NCBI GenBank assembly: GCA_021613535.1
Contig: CP075494.1
Coordinates: 434,001-498,000, forward strand
Source: Adineta vaga
Lineage: Eukaryota; Rotifera
Direction of reading: 5' to 3'
DNA length: 64,000 bases
The notes below the pieces were generated by a model. The model saw nothing but the letters and a program-made list of their open reading frames with translations. It did no database searches and was not told the DNA's origin. The translations under genes and the position numbers were made by a program. Position 1 is the stretch's first letter, and the number at the start of each line of letters is the position of its first letter. Positions 1-11,373 of the stretch are shown here, in pieces.

Positions 1-935
1 TGAGTTGGATTTAGTTCGATGTTAGTGCTTGAGCCGAGTGGTATAAGTCGCAAGTTCGAACCGGCTAAAAATTCGAATAAAGCCTTAATTTCATTTTTTT
101 CATAACCTGGATAGTTGAACAACTCATCAAATACCAAAATTGATCCTGAAACTAAACGACTTCCAAGAAGGAATAAAACATCTCGTGCACCATCGTAAAT
201 ATCACAATCAATGTGAACGAATGACACCGGAGTATGACATTGATATTCACGATCAATTAAACGAAGTTGAGTAGGTAATGTGTCGATAAATAAACCTTTC
301 ACTAAAACAACATTTGATGGAACTGAAACAACGGATCCATTAGGTATACTAAACGATCCAGCGCCATAACCAGGTCTCCAGTTCGTCGGTAATCCACTAA
401 AAGTATCAAACCCATAAACTGGCTGACTGTTATCCCCACAAAACACTCTCCTCCAATTAGCGATACTAGTTAAAGTAGCACCACGAAATACTCCAAATTC
501 CATCCAAAGACCATTACAAGAGGGTCTCACTATATCTTTAAGTGGAGGATTGTGAAAAAGGATTTGAATAGAATGTGTCCCTGGAGTAAGTCGACGTGAC
601 ATTAAAGCTGTACGAGTATTTGTAATAAATTCACCTAAGGTTGAGTGGTTTTGCGATATGTATATGATTCTTGAAGCATCACGTTCACTTACATATGCAC
701 TTCTATTATTCATTGTTGATAGAATTATTTCTTTGAATTGATCACGTTTGAATGAACCACTATTAGATGGATGGCATAGAACTTCAGACGATGATATTTG
801 AATCATAGAATAACCCATTGTTGTGTTCAGTATAGTATTGCTTTGTATACAGATACTACGCCGTATTATGAGATATATAATGATGGCGAGTAAAAAATAT
901 AATAGAAGCTGTATGTTTCTTTTAGTTGTGATCAT
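1..935 (-). CDS. Membrane-anchored SAM-dependent methyltransferase, 3' end outside the window
   Basis: This frame is open from an ATG at 935 to the window edge (about 311 residues, no stop reached). The N terminus has a short basic start and then a strongly hydrophobic stretch, which predicts a signal anchor (type II membrane protein, ER/Golgi). The globular part has class I methyltransferase features: a Gly-containing SAM motif reading WMEFGVFRGATL at about residue 145, then VHIDCDIYDG and LVFDELFNYPGY further on. These resemble the TylF/macrocin O-methyltransferase type (Methyltransf_24). The substrate cannot be told. No intron is needed in the visible part. The family assignment is fairly secure; acceptor specificity is unknown. 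Confidence 0.75.
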   Translation of the reverse strand, partial: MITTKRNIQLLLYFLLAIIIYLIIRRSICIQSNTILNTTMGYSMIQISSSEVLCHPSNSGSFKRDQFKEIILSTMNNRSAYVSERDASRIIYISQNHSTLGEFITNTRTALMSRRLTPGTHSIQILFHNPPLKDIVRPSCNGLWMEFGVFRGATLTSIANWRRVFCGDNSQPVYGFDTFSGLPTNWRPGYGAGSFSIPNGSVVSVPSNVVLVKGLFIDTLPTQLRLIDREYQCHTPVSFVHIDCDIYDGARDVLFLLGSRLVSGSILVFDELFNYPGYEKNEIKALFEFLAGSNLRLIPLGSSTNIELNPT

Positions 936-966
936 CTAAACAGTATTCTAATCGGTATTTTACAAG

Positions 967-994
967 GGAGTGGGCGTGTGTGTGTGTGTGTGTG
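967..994. repeat. (GT)n microsatellite
   Basis: A pure GT dinucleotide run just upstream of the methyltransferase start. It lacks the GGG steps and the C-rich partner arm of the hairpin family described below, so it is scored as a plain microsatellite. The rest of 936-1479 shows no recognisable gene. Confidence 0.8.
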
Positions 995-1503
995 AACAAG
1001 ATTATAAGATAAGTAGACGGATAAAAGGAATATTATCACCCACTGACATCCACCGAGGTATTATATCTGTAGATGGAATTGAAAATAGTTACTGACGTTA
1101 CTCATCTGATACGACAAAGAATAGATTGTCGTGCTTGATATACTCGCGTTATGTGCGTTTTGTTTCAGCTAACAAAGAGTAGAACTCAGATAAAATAGGA
1201 AAAGGAAAAAGATAAACTCAAGCAAGAGAGAAACAAGATACTAGACACTTTTTAACTCTAACCAGATTTCTCATGAATTTGTCGCGAATGTTGATGGAAT
1301 GAACGTTATACTCATACTCCTCAGTTGTTGACAAAGTGATAATATTCTACATCGTTCTTTTTCGTTCTGTTCTAAACAATATTTGTGATGACTCCTTCGG
1401 AATGCGTTTGTTCGTTATCCAAGATAAAACAGAAAAGAAAAACAACGTTGAATAGGTAGGCATATTTGTTTCATCTGCTGTGTTAACGAGATCTTACAGT
1501 ACT

Positions 1504-2396
1504 ATGCCAAAAAAGTGCAACGTTACAGTCGAATCGAAGCCATGCGACAAGTCTTCGTTTGCCACCTGCAATGGACGTAGACATATTACTTTTTTTATCT
1601 TCACTAAATATCATTTTTGCTTTTTGCAGGTCAGCACTCATTTTGCTTATCGCATCTTAACGTTCACCAACAACAGCTCAACACGCAAATGGAGGGAATA
1701 GTTCATATTCACGATCTGTTACTCGAAGAGCTGAATGAACATTGCAGTCCCTTGGTACATGAACTACTTACTTTTGCCCGTGAACTTAGTCTTATCGATG
1801 CATGGCAGATACGTACTTTGGCACAAGCCACAAATCAAATTACACAAGAAGCAAATCGAGCTCGAAACATCGTTCGTCAAGCTATCGAAGAGAATCAGCA
1901 CTGAGCGAACGGCAATGATGTTGCCATTTCGGAGAGTTTCATGCAGCTAAAGAAACGTCTGACGATACTTAGTGAACAGTTGCAGATAAGAATGAAGACA
2001 AGTGATTATCTAGAGCCCGATTTACGTCAGTGGGATACTGAGCTGAGCGATATCAAAAACGTTAGCTTGATCTCGTTCATGTTGAAGCGCATGATGATAA
2101 ACAAGCTAGTTGTGGGAGAAATGCGACAGAATCAAATGTACGCCTCGAACATACTTAGTATTGAATACGAAGACGATGAGAGAACTGAAGAGACAAACTG
2201 TAAATACCAGACGAAAGAACCAATAAAAGCAACAGTTTCAGCAGCGAATGCTTATGTGGCCGAGAAGGTAACAGGTGAGTACTAAACGTCTTGTAACGTC
2301 TATAATGTAATAGCTTGTTATTGTTTCGTTCTTATAGACCGGAGAATCCTTGACGATTATGACACCGATCGAAACCGGCATCAGGCTAAGAAATAA
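1504..2396 (+). pseudogene. B-box-like zinc finger + coiled-coil protein with in-frame TGA
   Basis: Three exons: 1504-1576, 1630-2274 and 2338-2396, with GT-AG introns of 53 bp (1577-1629) and 63 bp (2275-2337). Both introns keep the frame. Joined, the N terminus gives a Cys/His cluster (KKCNVTVESKPC, ATCNGRQHSFCLSH) followed by a helical stretch, and then a second coiled coil (LKKRLTILSEQLQ, EPDLRQWDTEL). This arrangement is common in a bdelloid family of B-box-like zinc finger proteins of unknown function. Codon 1902-1904 is TGA, and the same frame continues cleanly on both sides. The gene is therefore a recent pseudogene, a readthrough case or a sequence error. An ATG at 1480 is an alternative start. 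Confidence 0.65.
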
Positions 2397-3696
2397 CTGA
2401 TATTACCCACGCTTGCAATACTCTGATGACGCTATTTTTTTACATATGAATAGAAATGTGATTCTCTAATAAAGAGCTGAAGATGTAATCTATTATTTAC
2501 TTTGACTATCTTGACGGTGTGAGTATTATATTCAAATAGCACGCACATCCTTTCTTTTTTGACAGCAATATATTTCTTCACATATCATCCTAATATTTAT
2601 TAAAAGAACAGCTCTGGAAAAGTTATGATGATCTTGGATTTTCAGAAATTTATTTTATATTTTGTGGGAGAGCGGTGCCATCCCTGCCCTCTCGCTGGAT
2701 AAAATACTCCTGACAAATTCCGATCCGTCCATTCTTTATATCTTTCTTTCTGTTCTCTCCTTCCGCGGTCACGTATAAATAGCTCTGTTCGTGCTTTGTT
2801 CGTTCGTCAGGGTTCTAGGAAGTAAACTAAACACGCTAGCCAAAGAACTGTGGTTCACTTCATATAGAAAAAAAATGAACCAATCAAATTTGAGTCCATA
2901 TTACACTATAATGTATCATTTTTCTCTTTTCCTACGTAGACCATTACACGAAATGAATTAGGGTGAAACCTAGGGGTGTCGTGTCGGATTAGTACTAGTA
3001 TTAAAATTAACATCAATGCTTTGGCGTTAGCATTATTTTCAATGTTGATACATATGCTTCCTGTAACTTTTTAAGGGCTGCTTGGCGCACGCTTAGTTAC
3101 TTTTTAAGAGCTATTCGGGGGTACAAGGCCTATCTTGAGAGAGTATGTGTAACGTCCCAAGCACTAACTGTGGATAGCATCTGAAAATTTACAAGCGTTG
3201 CTTTCGAATAGCAACTGTTACTTTAGGAGAGCTAGCTTCTGGCAGTAGCTGCAGTTTTACCAAAATAACTTGCGAAAGTAGTCGTTACACTACAAACTGT
3301 GAATTATTTTGGCACACGTAAATTTCTGAAGTCACTAGAATATCGTATCTAGCACCGTCGATAGTGGGTATAGCAATGGTCTGGCAAACTTTACTCTGAA
3401 TTCGCTGCGACAAAAATGCATTGCCAGACAGTTATGGAAAACGGCTACGTAGTAAATTGTTTCGCCTAAGTTAGTATCTCTCCGCGTAAAGCCAGTATGC
3501 AAGCACTCCTTGGGTGAAAATAAATCCTTGAGAAGAAAGGAAAATCTCTATGGTCGAAAGAATTGAACCTAAAAAACCCATTGCCTTTATCGCTCTGGAT
3601 AGCAAACCGTTTCGAATATTTAACATACAAACTATAAACACTCATAACGTTGCATAATCTCCTAGCTAATACTATTTCAATATCGTTTTCACGTAA
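2397..3696. other. Gene-free stretch
   Basis: No convincing coding exon on either strand. A TATAAATA box-like string lies near 2776. A phrase TTACTTTTTAAG(A/G)GCT occurs twice (about 3065 and 3098). Base composition around 3000-3500 is less AT-rich than its surroundings, which could mark an old insertion, but no terminal repeats were found. Confidence 0.4.
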
Positions 3697-3948
3697 CTAA
3701 ACTTGCGATCTTGAGTTAGATACTTCGGAAAAGGTTATTATGCATACTCCACCGTAACTAAGACATGTACCAGTCAAGCCACAGTGAAACTCCTCAACAT
3801 CATGTATACACGGATCGTTGACCGTTATAAGGTCCACTACAATGTATCCCATAAGAAAATGTGTCTTCTGATATGAGATAGGCCTTAAAAAGTTATTAAA
3901 GAAATCCCGGATAGTCCTTAAGAGAGGGTTTGTGGGACCACCAGGCAA
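3697..3948 (-). CDS. Unrecognised small ORF, possibly a lone exon
   Basis: An 83-codon reading frame with a Cys-containing C-terminal part (CIHDVEEFHCGLTGTC, GGVCI) that could be an extracellular-type exon. No signal peptide, no neighbouring exon and no family were recognised. It may be chance. The region 3949-5379 beside it is AT-rich and shows no gene. Confidence 0.15.
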   Translation of the reverse strand: MPGGPTNPLLRTIRDFFNNFLRPISYQKTHFLMGYIVVDLITVNDPCIHDVEEFHCGLTGTCLSYGGVCIITFSEVSNSRSQV

Positions 3949-5379
3949 ACCGGTTGCTAAAAAATGTTAATATTTCAAATGAGTTTCCTAGTTTGAAAAA
4001 ACATAAAACGTTACTCAAAAATCCAAATCTTTACAGTTTTTAGGGGAAATCTTTGAATACTTCGAAGATCTGATTGTTTTGTTCGAAAATATTGCTATGT
4101 CGAAAACTATGGCTTTTAGATCGTTTCTCTTTATGAAGTTTTGATCACAAAAAATTGATTAAAATCGTTATTAAATTATACCAATCGATAGAGCATACGT
4201 TATTCTACAAAACCCTATATTTTCTATGTTATTCTGTGTCTACAAAATTCAAAAAAAAATCATTATAATAGGTGAAATCGACCATTTTTTGATCTATTTT
4301 ATTTACATGCTGTCGTTTACCATTCTTGCATCTTTTATGTAGTTACTTTTCAATAGCTTAAGATAAATTGTACATAGTTTTGTCGAGTGTTAAAAGATGC
4401 ATCTTTTCATAAAAAAATTCAATATAAAGTACTCGCAAGGATCCATAAAGTCCATAATAATGATGTCCACTATATATATATCATTTTTATGAAAATATGT
4501 ATCTTTAGCAGAAGGAGCTTCAAATTATGGTGTAAAACGAAGTAATCTACTAGAAGATCTCACCGTGTACTCACTTGTGTTGCTTTTTCCGCAAACAATC
4601 AGATAATCTCTTTAGTAATAGAATGAATAGTTTGAATTTGATAAGAACAAAAGGAGAAATAGATTGAAAAAGAAATAATATTGGTGAAGATTTTTTTTAT
4701 TAAAAAAAATTCTCATTTACAAGAATGAGACGCTAACAAAAATAAGTCTTCACTAAAACCAATAGAAAAAGCAATAAACATAATTTCGATGAAAGTGAGC
4801 AGTATAATATATGTAACAAAATTTTGATTTGAATGCAGTGAAAAAGACTGAAATAAAAATGCACTACGCGAACAATCAAGCCCATGATGACAAGGAAATG
4901 AATAAAAAAAGAATTGAATTACGATCAAATGCAAATATTGCGTCGATTACCATAGTGCTCATGGCGTATTCTAAATATTGAAAAAATCCATTCTATTACC
5001 TCTGACTATCAGCGATCGATATTCTAATCTGTTCGAAAGATAATAGGAATATATATGTTATTAACTATTTGTTTCTTTCGATTTTCGATAAATAAATATT
5101 ATTTCTTACGGATAATCGTTGATTTCAATTAACAGTAACTATCAGAAATGATGAAAGAAGAAGGATCGTTAAGTGATGTGGACGATTTTCTGAAAAGTTT
5201 AAATCTAACTTTTCAGTGACATTATTTTAAACGTCTATAATCTATTTCTCGTTATATCAGGATGTGAGTATTCTAAATGTGATTACAGATTATTTCTCAT
5301 ATTCATATCCTCGAGTATTTCTTTATTAAATATTAGAAGTTCGTAAATTTAAGTAATTCCCATGTTATTTGGCGAGTGT

Positions 5380-6388
5380 TCATCGTGATGATAAATGTAT
5401 TCTCTTAAAGAAGACACCAAAATTAGAACATGTGGGTGTGGGTATTCCATCTACTCCCACACCCACACCCTCACCCACATCGAGTGTTTTACCAGATTCG
5501 ACATTAATCAATTCATATAAATTATCTCCAACTGATTTCAAAAACCATCGTTGTGCAACTGAACGATTGTTTGTACAAAGTTGAACATTAGTACCATCTG
5601 AATGTCCATCATACCAGTAATATCTGATGCTTTATCACTATGTGGATTAAATAATTGAATTGAATCATCATCATATCCATAGATAACCCAAATTTGATTG
5701 AGACCTTTGTGATTTTTAAAAATTTCAACATTGGCACCATCATGTATACCACTATCATGTACATCAAGAACCTTGTTTGAACCGGTATGAATGAATTGAT
5801 GGGTATTACCAAAAATAATATTGACTTCGTCTACATAAAGAAAAAAACGTACATTTTAAAAGTATAGAGAATGAATTTTATTCTCAAGATACTCGTTGCC
5901 AAAAAAAATAGAACTGTAAAACTAGCACTGTATTTACACTCACTTTCTTCTGTTTTACCAGGAGCTGGAAATGTATCGAGATATTCTCCAAACCATACAT
6001 TTGCAATTCCTTTATAAACACCAACACCCATGGTTTTCATCGGTCCCCAACCACCTCTTTGTATCATGATATTATTATGACCAGGACTATTTATCCAACT
6101 TTGAACAGCTTCGTATGGATCAATATTCATTCTTTTTCTCGCATCATGAACATATCCATGTGAATTTTCATAACCAGTATAGTTATAATTACTTATTTCC
6201 GGTGGTTTACTCCACATTAAGTGTCCTTGTGCATGATCACTTGATATATCAGGATTATTTTCAACAAGATCAATAGCATGAGTACGAGCAACAAAAGCAA
6301 GATTAGCAGATGGTTGAAGTGCAGGTAAACCATGATTTTCACGATGATTATTGATAAATTTAAATATTTTCTGTTCTACATCATTCAT
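5380..6388 (-). pseudogene. CAP/SCP domain + ricin-type lectin gene, frameshifted, 3' end overrun by a hairpin repeat
   Basis: Exon 5944-6388 encodes a CAP (SCP/TAPS) domain: N-terminal helix with THAIDL, then GHNNIM, GWGPMKTMGVGVY and WFGEYLDTF. A 113 bp intron (5831-5943) joins it in frame to a ricin-type beta-trefoil segment with two Q-x-W-like motifs (NQIWVIYG, AQRWFLKS) and repeated LDV turns. Near 5612-5625 the lectin frame shifts by one base. After the third LDV the frame runs through the G/C-rich hairpin at 5429-5481, giving a Val-Gly then Pro-Thr tail that ends at 5380. The third lectin lobe is therefore missing. A further 5' exon may exist (splice acceptor-like AG before 6405). Proteins of this kind are normally secreted. 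Broken gene or assembly error plus repeat insertion. Confidence 0.7.
5429..5481. repeat. Telomere-like hairpin (TLH) 1
   Basis: Left arm TGTGGGTGTGGGTAT, loop of about 10 nt, right arm CCCACACCCACACCCTCACCC. It lies inside the reading frame of the CAP-lectin gene and replaces the expected third lectin lobe. Confidence 0.85.
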
Positions 6389-7022
6389 ACCATAAAATGA
6401 TGATCTTCGAATTCGATGAACTATTAATGAAAAGAAAGAAATGATGAATAAGATTTATATTATTCATTTATTTTAGTCAGTTAAATGATAAATAATAATA
6501 TTTACCTTTTTCATTGTTGATTTTCGTCTCATTTTGATATTCAATAGACTTTTCATTTGTTATCTCACTTCACAAAATGGAATGAAAACATCGTAGGTCA
6601 TGGGAATTTCTCATCTCACATAATATCTGAGTCCATGTCAATGTCATTTCTTGATTACAAATCTACATTCAAAACAGCACAAACTTTCGTGAATATCTAA
6701 AGACTCTATGAGAAAATTCAGATCATCTCGCATCAATGATCGTAATATTAAACAAATATGATCATAAACATATAGTTGTAAAAGAATTACGACTCCAACA
6801 GATTCTACTAGTTTTTATCAAAAATACAAAATAATGTATAAGTTTTATTATGTAATTAGTTTTAGAAATTTCCATATACGAATTGTCTTGAATAGAAATA
6901 CATCATAAACTATTTTCTCAACTCATTGAAGTTTTCTTCACTTAATCATTGCTACATATTTTTTTCCACTAGGCTGTTTCAATTCTCGTATAATAATTAC
7001 TTGTGTTTCATATATTTAATAT

Positions 7023-7085
7023 ATTGTGCGACGAATTGTCTATGTGACGAATAGTCCATGACAAATAGTCCGCGACGAATTGTCC
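7023..7085. promoter_or_regulatory. Four tandem copies of a palindromic 11-mer upstream of a TATA box
   Basis: Four units close to GACGAATTGTC(C), spaced 14-16 bp: GACGAATTGTC, GACGAATAGTC, GACAAATAGTC, GACGAATTGTC. The core is a near-perfect palindrome (GAC-GAATT-GTC), as expected for a dimeric factor site. The array ends 10 bp before the TATA box of the PAN/PLD gene. A regulatory role is inference; a short tandem repeat of no function is possible. Confidence 0.45.
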
Positions 7086-7094
7086 AGTCACCAC

Positions 7095-7102
7095 TATATA
7101 AG
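7095..7102 (+). promoter_or_regulatory. TATA box of the PAN/PLD/VOMI gene
   Basis: TATATAAG, 46 bp upstream of the ATG at 7148. It leaves room for a start site near 7125 and a short leader. Confidence 0.55.
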
Positions 7103-7147
7103 GGAGTCTTTTCTATTCAAAAATGAATAGTCGAAATCAATAAAAAA

Positions 7148-9295
7148 ATGATATTTATTGGTATTTTAATCATTATCAGTTTATCTTTCGATTTGATCAA
7201 ATGCGATATTAATTGGAATGGAAACAATTGGGCATTTGCTTGTGATTTCAAAGGAAATAATCTTTCAAATGTACGAATTCCTGGAGAACAATGTGGTGGG
7301 AAATGTACAAGGACTCCTCAATGCACTCACTTTGTGTGGACAACTTCTAATGGTGGAACTTGTTGGATGAAAAAAGGTGCGGTTTCAAAAAAAGATGCTA
7401 TTGCAACTAATGATAGAAATATGGTCTGTGGTGTAATGAAAAGGTAAGATGGAAAACAAAATCGATGTTATTGATGATATATGAAGTTTCAAAACAGGAT
7501 AGAGGTTTCAGTGAGGATGAGCGTGGGTGTGGGTATTCATGCTTATACCTTATTTTTCACGTATTCTTCATCATTCTATTAATTTAGAAAACCTGTTTTT
7601 AGAATGAGAACTTGAAAACAAATTTATATGATAGATAACTATATGGGATACAGAAAATGAAAGAAAAGAAAGTCAATATTATTTATTAGCAATATCTTAA
7701 AACTTTCGATATCTTTTTTTTTCGATCTTTTTGTTCCACATTTTTGCTTATAACATTTATTTTTTCGACGTTCGTGTAGTAAATCAACGGAAAAACCCTT
7801 CTACATTATTGCACATATGGCTAACAGCAAGTTTGCTGTTGACTGGGCTGTGAAACAGGGTGCAAATGCCATCGAATGTGACTTACGTTTTGATACCAAT
7901 GGAAATCCCTCTGCTATTGACCATGGTCCTGGTTGTGATTGTGAATGTGCGAAAGGAAACGATCATATTTGCATTGCTCTTCAGAATCAATGTTCAGGAC
8001 CCGCATCTCGTGAAAATCCAGCAGTTTATATGCAAAATGTTGCACGTCATAATAGTATTGGTCTTTACTTCGTGGATTCCAAAGTGGGTGGTTTTTCAGA
8101 AGAAAGATTGGTTAAAGCAGGCAAAGCTCTTATTCCTTTCATGGACAAGAATTTATTTGGTTACGGTTATAAAGGAGCTGTTGTTATCTCATCAGCATCA
8201 TTTAGTACGTTTGCTTACGTTCGATCAGCAGCAATAGCAGCAAAATCTTCACGAAATGCAAATCATTATTTCTTCACGATTGATCAAGAAGAAAATAACT
8301 ATGCTGGTGTCATGAATAAGCTTTATCCATATACAAACAATCGAGTCTATGGTACTGGTCGTGGTTCATGTGGTGAGGGTGAAACGTATTATACTGCCAT
8401 CGAAACTGCTGTTGCTGGCAAAAAGCAAGGTGAAAATGGCATGAATTACATCTACACCGTGGACCAAGAAGAAATCATGCGACAATATATCAAACATGGT
8501 GTCGACGGAATTATGACAAACCAGATTGCCTTAGCAAAGAAAGTTGCAATATCGATGGGCCTAAGACTTGCACATCTCAGTGATAGGATTTCAATTTCAA
8601 AAAAACGTGAGTATGAAAGCTTTTATTATAATAATACAGCAAAAACAAGCGATGAATTTGATCTAGTGACAAACACTTATTTACCCTGGATTGATATTTT
8701 ATCACTGTTATCGAAAATGAATTGCTATTGAAGTTATGTTCTAATTTTTCTAGCATATATATGACACGATGTGGTTAAAACGATTACACCGGATTCAGGC
8801 CCATGGGGGGAATTTACTCGTATGGTTTATTGTGATGCAAATACATGGGCAATTGGTTTTCGACAGCGTGTAGAAAGATCATGTGGTGAACATTGTGATG
8901 ATACGGCTTTAAATGCGATAGAATTATTGTGTGGAAATAAAGATGGAACTTATGTTAAATCGATTAAACCGCACGATGGCTTCTGGGGAGAATGTGGTGA
9001 TTCCGATCGTTGTCCTGGAAAAAATAATTTTTTGAAAGGTGTTTCATTTAAAACCGAACAATCTCAAGGACAAAGTAAAATTGATACAGCTGCAAATGAT
9101 TGTAAGTTTACTTGTTCTCAATCACCTAATAATCTTATTACATCGAATGGTGAACTATGGGATGATTGGAAAGATATGAAATATTGTCCTCCATCGACAG
9201 CTATCTGTGGATTTTCATTAAAAATAGAAGATAGCCAAGATAAGAGAGATCATACAATTGTAAATGGAGCAAAATTTGACTGCTGTGCTTTATAA
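7148..9295 (+). CDS. Secreted PAN/apple + sphingomyelinase-D-like phospholipase D + VOMI protein
   Basis: Exon 1 (7148-7443) has a signal peptide (hydrophobic residues 1-18) and a Cys-rich PAN/apple-type module. The 336 bp intron 7444-7779 joins in frame to exon 2, a GDPD-like domain of the SMase D/phospholipase D family. Visible are the first catalytic His in IIAHM, the metal-site GANAIECD, the second His in DHGPGCDC, an Asp in FVDSK, and a C-terminal GVDGIMTN. Exon 3 (to 9295) encodes a vitelline-membrane-outer-layer I (VOMI) beta-prism with three Trp-Gly repeats (GPWGEF, GFWGECG, LWDDW). The donor at 8607 is clear. The obvious acceptor TAG at 8753 leaves an in-frame TGA at 8762; an acceptor at 8798 keeps the frame. 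Alternatively, exon 2 reads through to a stop at 8731. The PLD family occurs in arachnids, fungi and bacteria; whether it acts as an effector here is unknown. Confidence 0.75.
7513..7551. repeat. TLH 2 (degenerate, intronic)
   Basis: GAGCGTGGGTGTGGGTATTC with only a weak right arm (TATACC). It lies inside the 336 bp intron of the PAN/PLD gene, which may explain why that intron is so much longer than its neighbours. Confidence 0.5.
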
Positions 9296-9679
9296 ACTGA
9301 CTCATGTCTACGATGTTAAACTGTAATACTTTTTTTCTGAAAATCTAAAATAAATATGAATAAATCTATGAAGATTAAATCATGTTTTTAATGTATATCG
9401 TCAATTTAAGATATAATGAAATAGATTCGTTAGAAATGATTAAAACTCCTGTTCAATATTTTCTAAGTCTCTATTTAATTATCTAAATAATTAGAAGCTT
9501 AAGGTCTATTTTTTATATAAATTTCCTTTCATAAAATAATTATGAAATTTATAATCAACATTAAAATCTATATTTGATGACCTTTTAAAATAGTTGAAAT
9601 ACAAAGAACAAGGTTCAAAAATATGAATTGATAATCATTTTAAATTCAAATTTCATATCTTTACAATATATGAAGTCTA

Positions 9680-9746
9680 TTGAGGGTGGGTGTGGGTGTG
9701 GGTGGGTGTGTGAGTCAAGCTATACTCTTAACACACCCACACCCAA
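9680..9746. repeat. TLH 3, loop group B reversed
   Basis: Left arm GAGGGTGGGTGTGGGTGTGG then GTGGGTGTG, right arm ACACACCCACACCC. The left arm has five or more G-tracts (G-quadruplex pattern). The loop, read on the minus strand, matches TTAAGAxTATAGCxTGA of TLH at 45131 and 29789. Confidence 0.85.
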
Positions 9747-11277
9747 GAAAAGAATCATACAGAGAAGTGAAATGAAGCGTAAAGGTCATTTATCGTTACA
9801 ATACTATGACTTTGTGATATATAATATCCTATATTAATTTCCAAGGATGTTCTCTTCATTTCATGTAGTTAACATATTTTTCCTAATATTGTTTAATCTT
9901 TTCTAACTGATTCATATATAAAAATAGAACAGTTTGAAACAACGATGACAATTCATCCTGATAATGTGTTTACTATTGAGTGACATTAGTCTAATATTTT
10001 ATTTGTATAGTATCGAAGATTTTAGTAAGAAGGAAATAGTGAACTTCAAGATTTCAAATACCATAAAGTCTGTCGATTCTGCGACCATAGAGATTGAAAG
10101 TGCACGTTCTCTTTCAATCATGAGACTCTTAGCACAGCACCAGCTATTTAATGTTTTGAAATGAGAAGCACAGTTGAACTATTAACGTATTTTAACTGAG
10201 AACTTGTTAATTACGAAAGTAATTCGTATTATTATTTTTCCAATTAAAATAAAAGACAATCAAATTTAAATTAATTAGTTTAGTGATTGAAAAAGAATAT
10301 AAATTATATGGGAAGGAAAAGTTTTAGAAAGAATTGAAAATAATGTTAAGCGAGTAGATATTTGAAAAACGAAAACTAAAATAATAAGAGACTGTTTCAA
10401 AAAACTTAATGCTGTTGTATATGTAATGTTGATACACATATCCATGTGTTTAGCCGCTAAAATCAGAGAGAATATACATTGATAATCTTCAGAATTTTAT
10501 TGATATTATGTGCTTATGTGAAAAAAAACAAAAAAACGAAGCAGGTAGATAGTAATTATATAGGAAGAGTGGTGAATGCAATGAGTCACATGCTCGATAC
10601 TCAAATTGCCTCTCCCAAGGTGAGATGAAAAGAGATACACATATTTTTTTTCTCCATCATTATTTGTGCGCGCATCTCACTTCATTGTATTTACATATAT
10701 CTCAAGACTATTAGTTGAAGAGAACGAAATAGATAACCATCATCTGATATTGATTCGAAAGTATCGTTCTTTTTATTAAGTAATACAACTCATAAAACGA
10801 TAGACTAGTTACCAATAGAAGAAAAAAAAGAAGATAATCAAAATAATAACTTCAGCTTTTTCTTCTAATTGACGTCTTCGTATATAAAGTAGAATATATA
10901 AAGATGATTGTAACTTGAATAATACAAAATTTTCGACTATCAGTACTACTTGTGAGATTCGAAATTAACAAAAAGAACTTCTGACCACCAAAATATAAAG
11001 GATAAAAATTACTGCTGAAAGTGTTACTTTGTTTTATTTCAAAAAAAATAAAGAATACAGAATAATTTTTGTTCGTCAAAAAAAATAGATAAATGACTAA
11101 AATAATAACACATATGACGGGAAAATTCAGTTTCTTTAAAAACAAATCAATTTGCGACAAAATCGTTCTGGATGATGAATTCTAAGAGTTTATGAAAAAT
11201 TGTTTTTTTTTATCAAAAATTAATAAGAAATAATCAATTCTTTAATACAATGGGCATAGCACTGAGTGAGAGTTCTA

Positions 11278-11373
11278 TCTTGAGAGTGATTGTAGGTGAG
11301 CGTAAGGATAAACAGGGACACTTATATCCACATCCACACTCACCCTCAAGATGTGCTGATGGGACTACGCGTT
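11278..11373. repeat. TLH 4 (degenerate) plus shared flank
   Basis: CTTGAGAGTGATTGTAGGTGAG pairs with CCACATCCACACTCACCCTCAAG; both ends carry the CTTGAG/CTCAAG terminus. Just outside lies GCTGATGGGACTACGCGTT (11355-11373), whose reverse complement follows the right arm of the large hairpin at 62209-62334. Confidence 0.7.

Noticed and set aside
5369-5584. Plus-strand ORF with Pro-Thr-rich stretch
   Set aside because: It is the antisense reading of the hairpin at 5429 within the lectin gene.
9964-10164. Small ORF with an acceptor-like AG inside
   Set aside because: Would need a 29 bp intron, shorter than any other intron here; no recognisable family.
10852-11160. 102-residue minus-strand ORF
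   Set aside because: Low-complexity Phe/Ile/Tyr-rich translation of AT-rich DNA.
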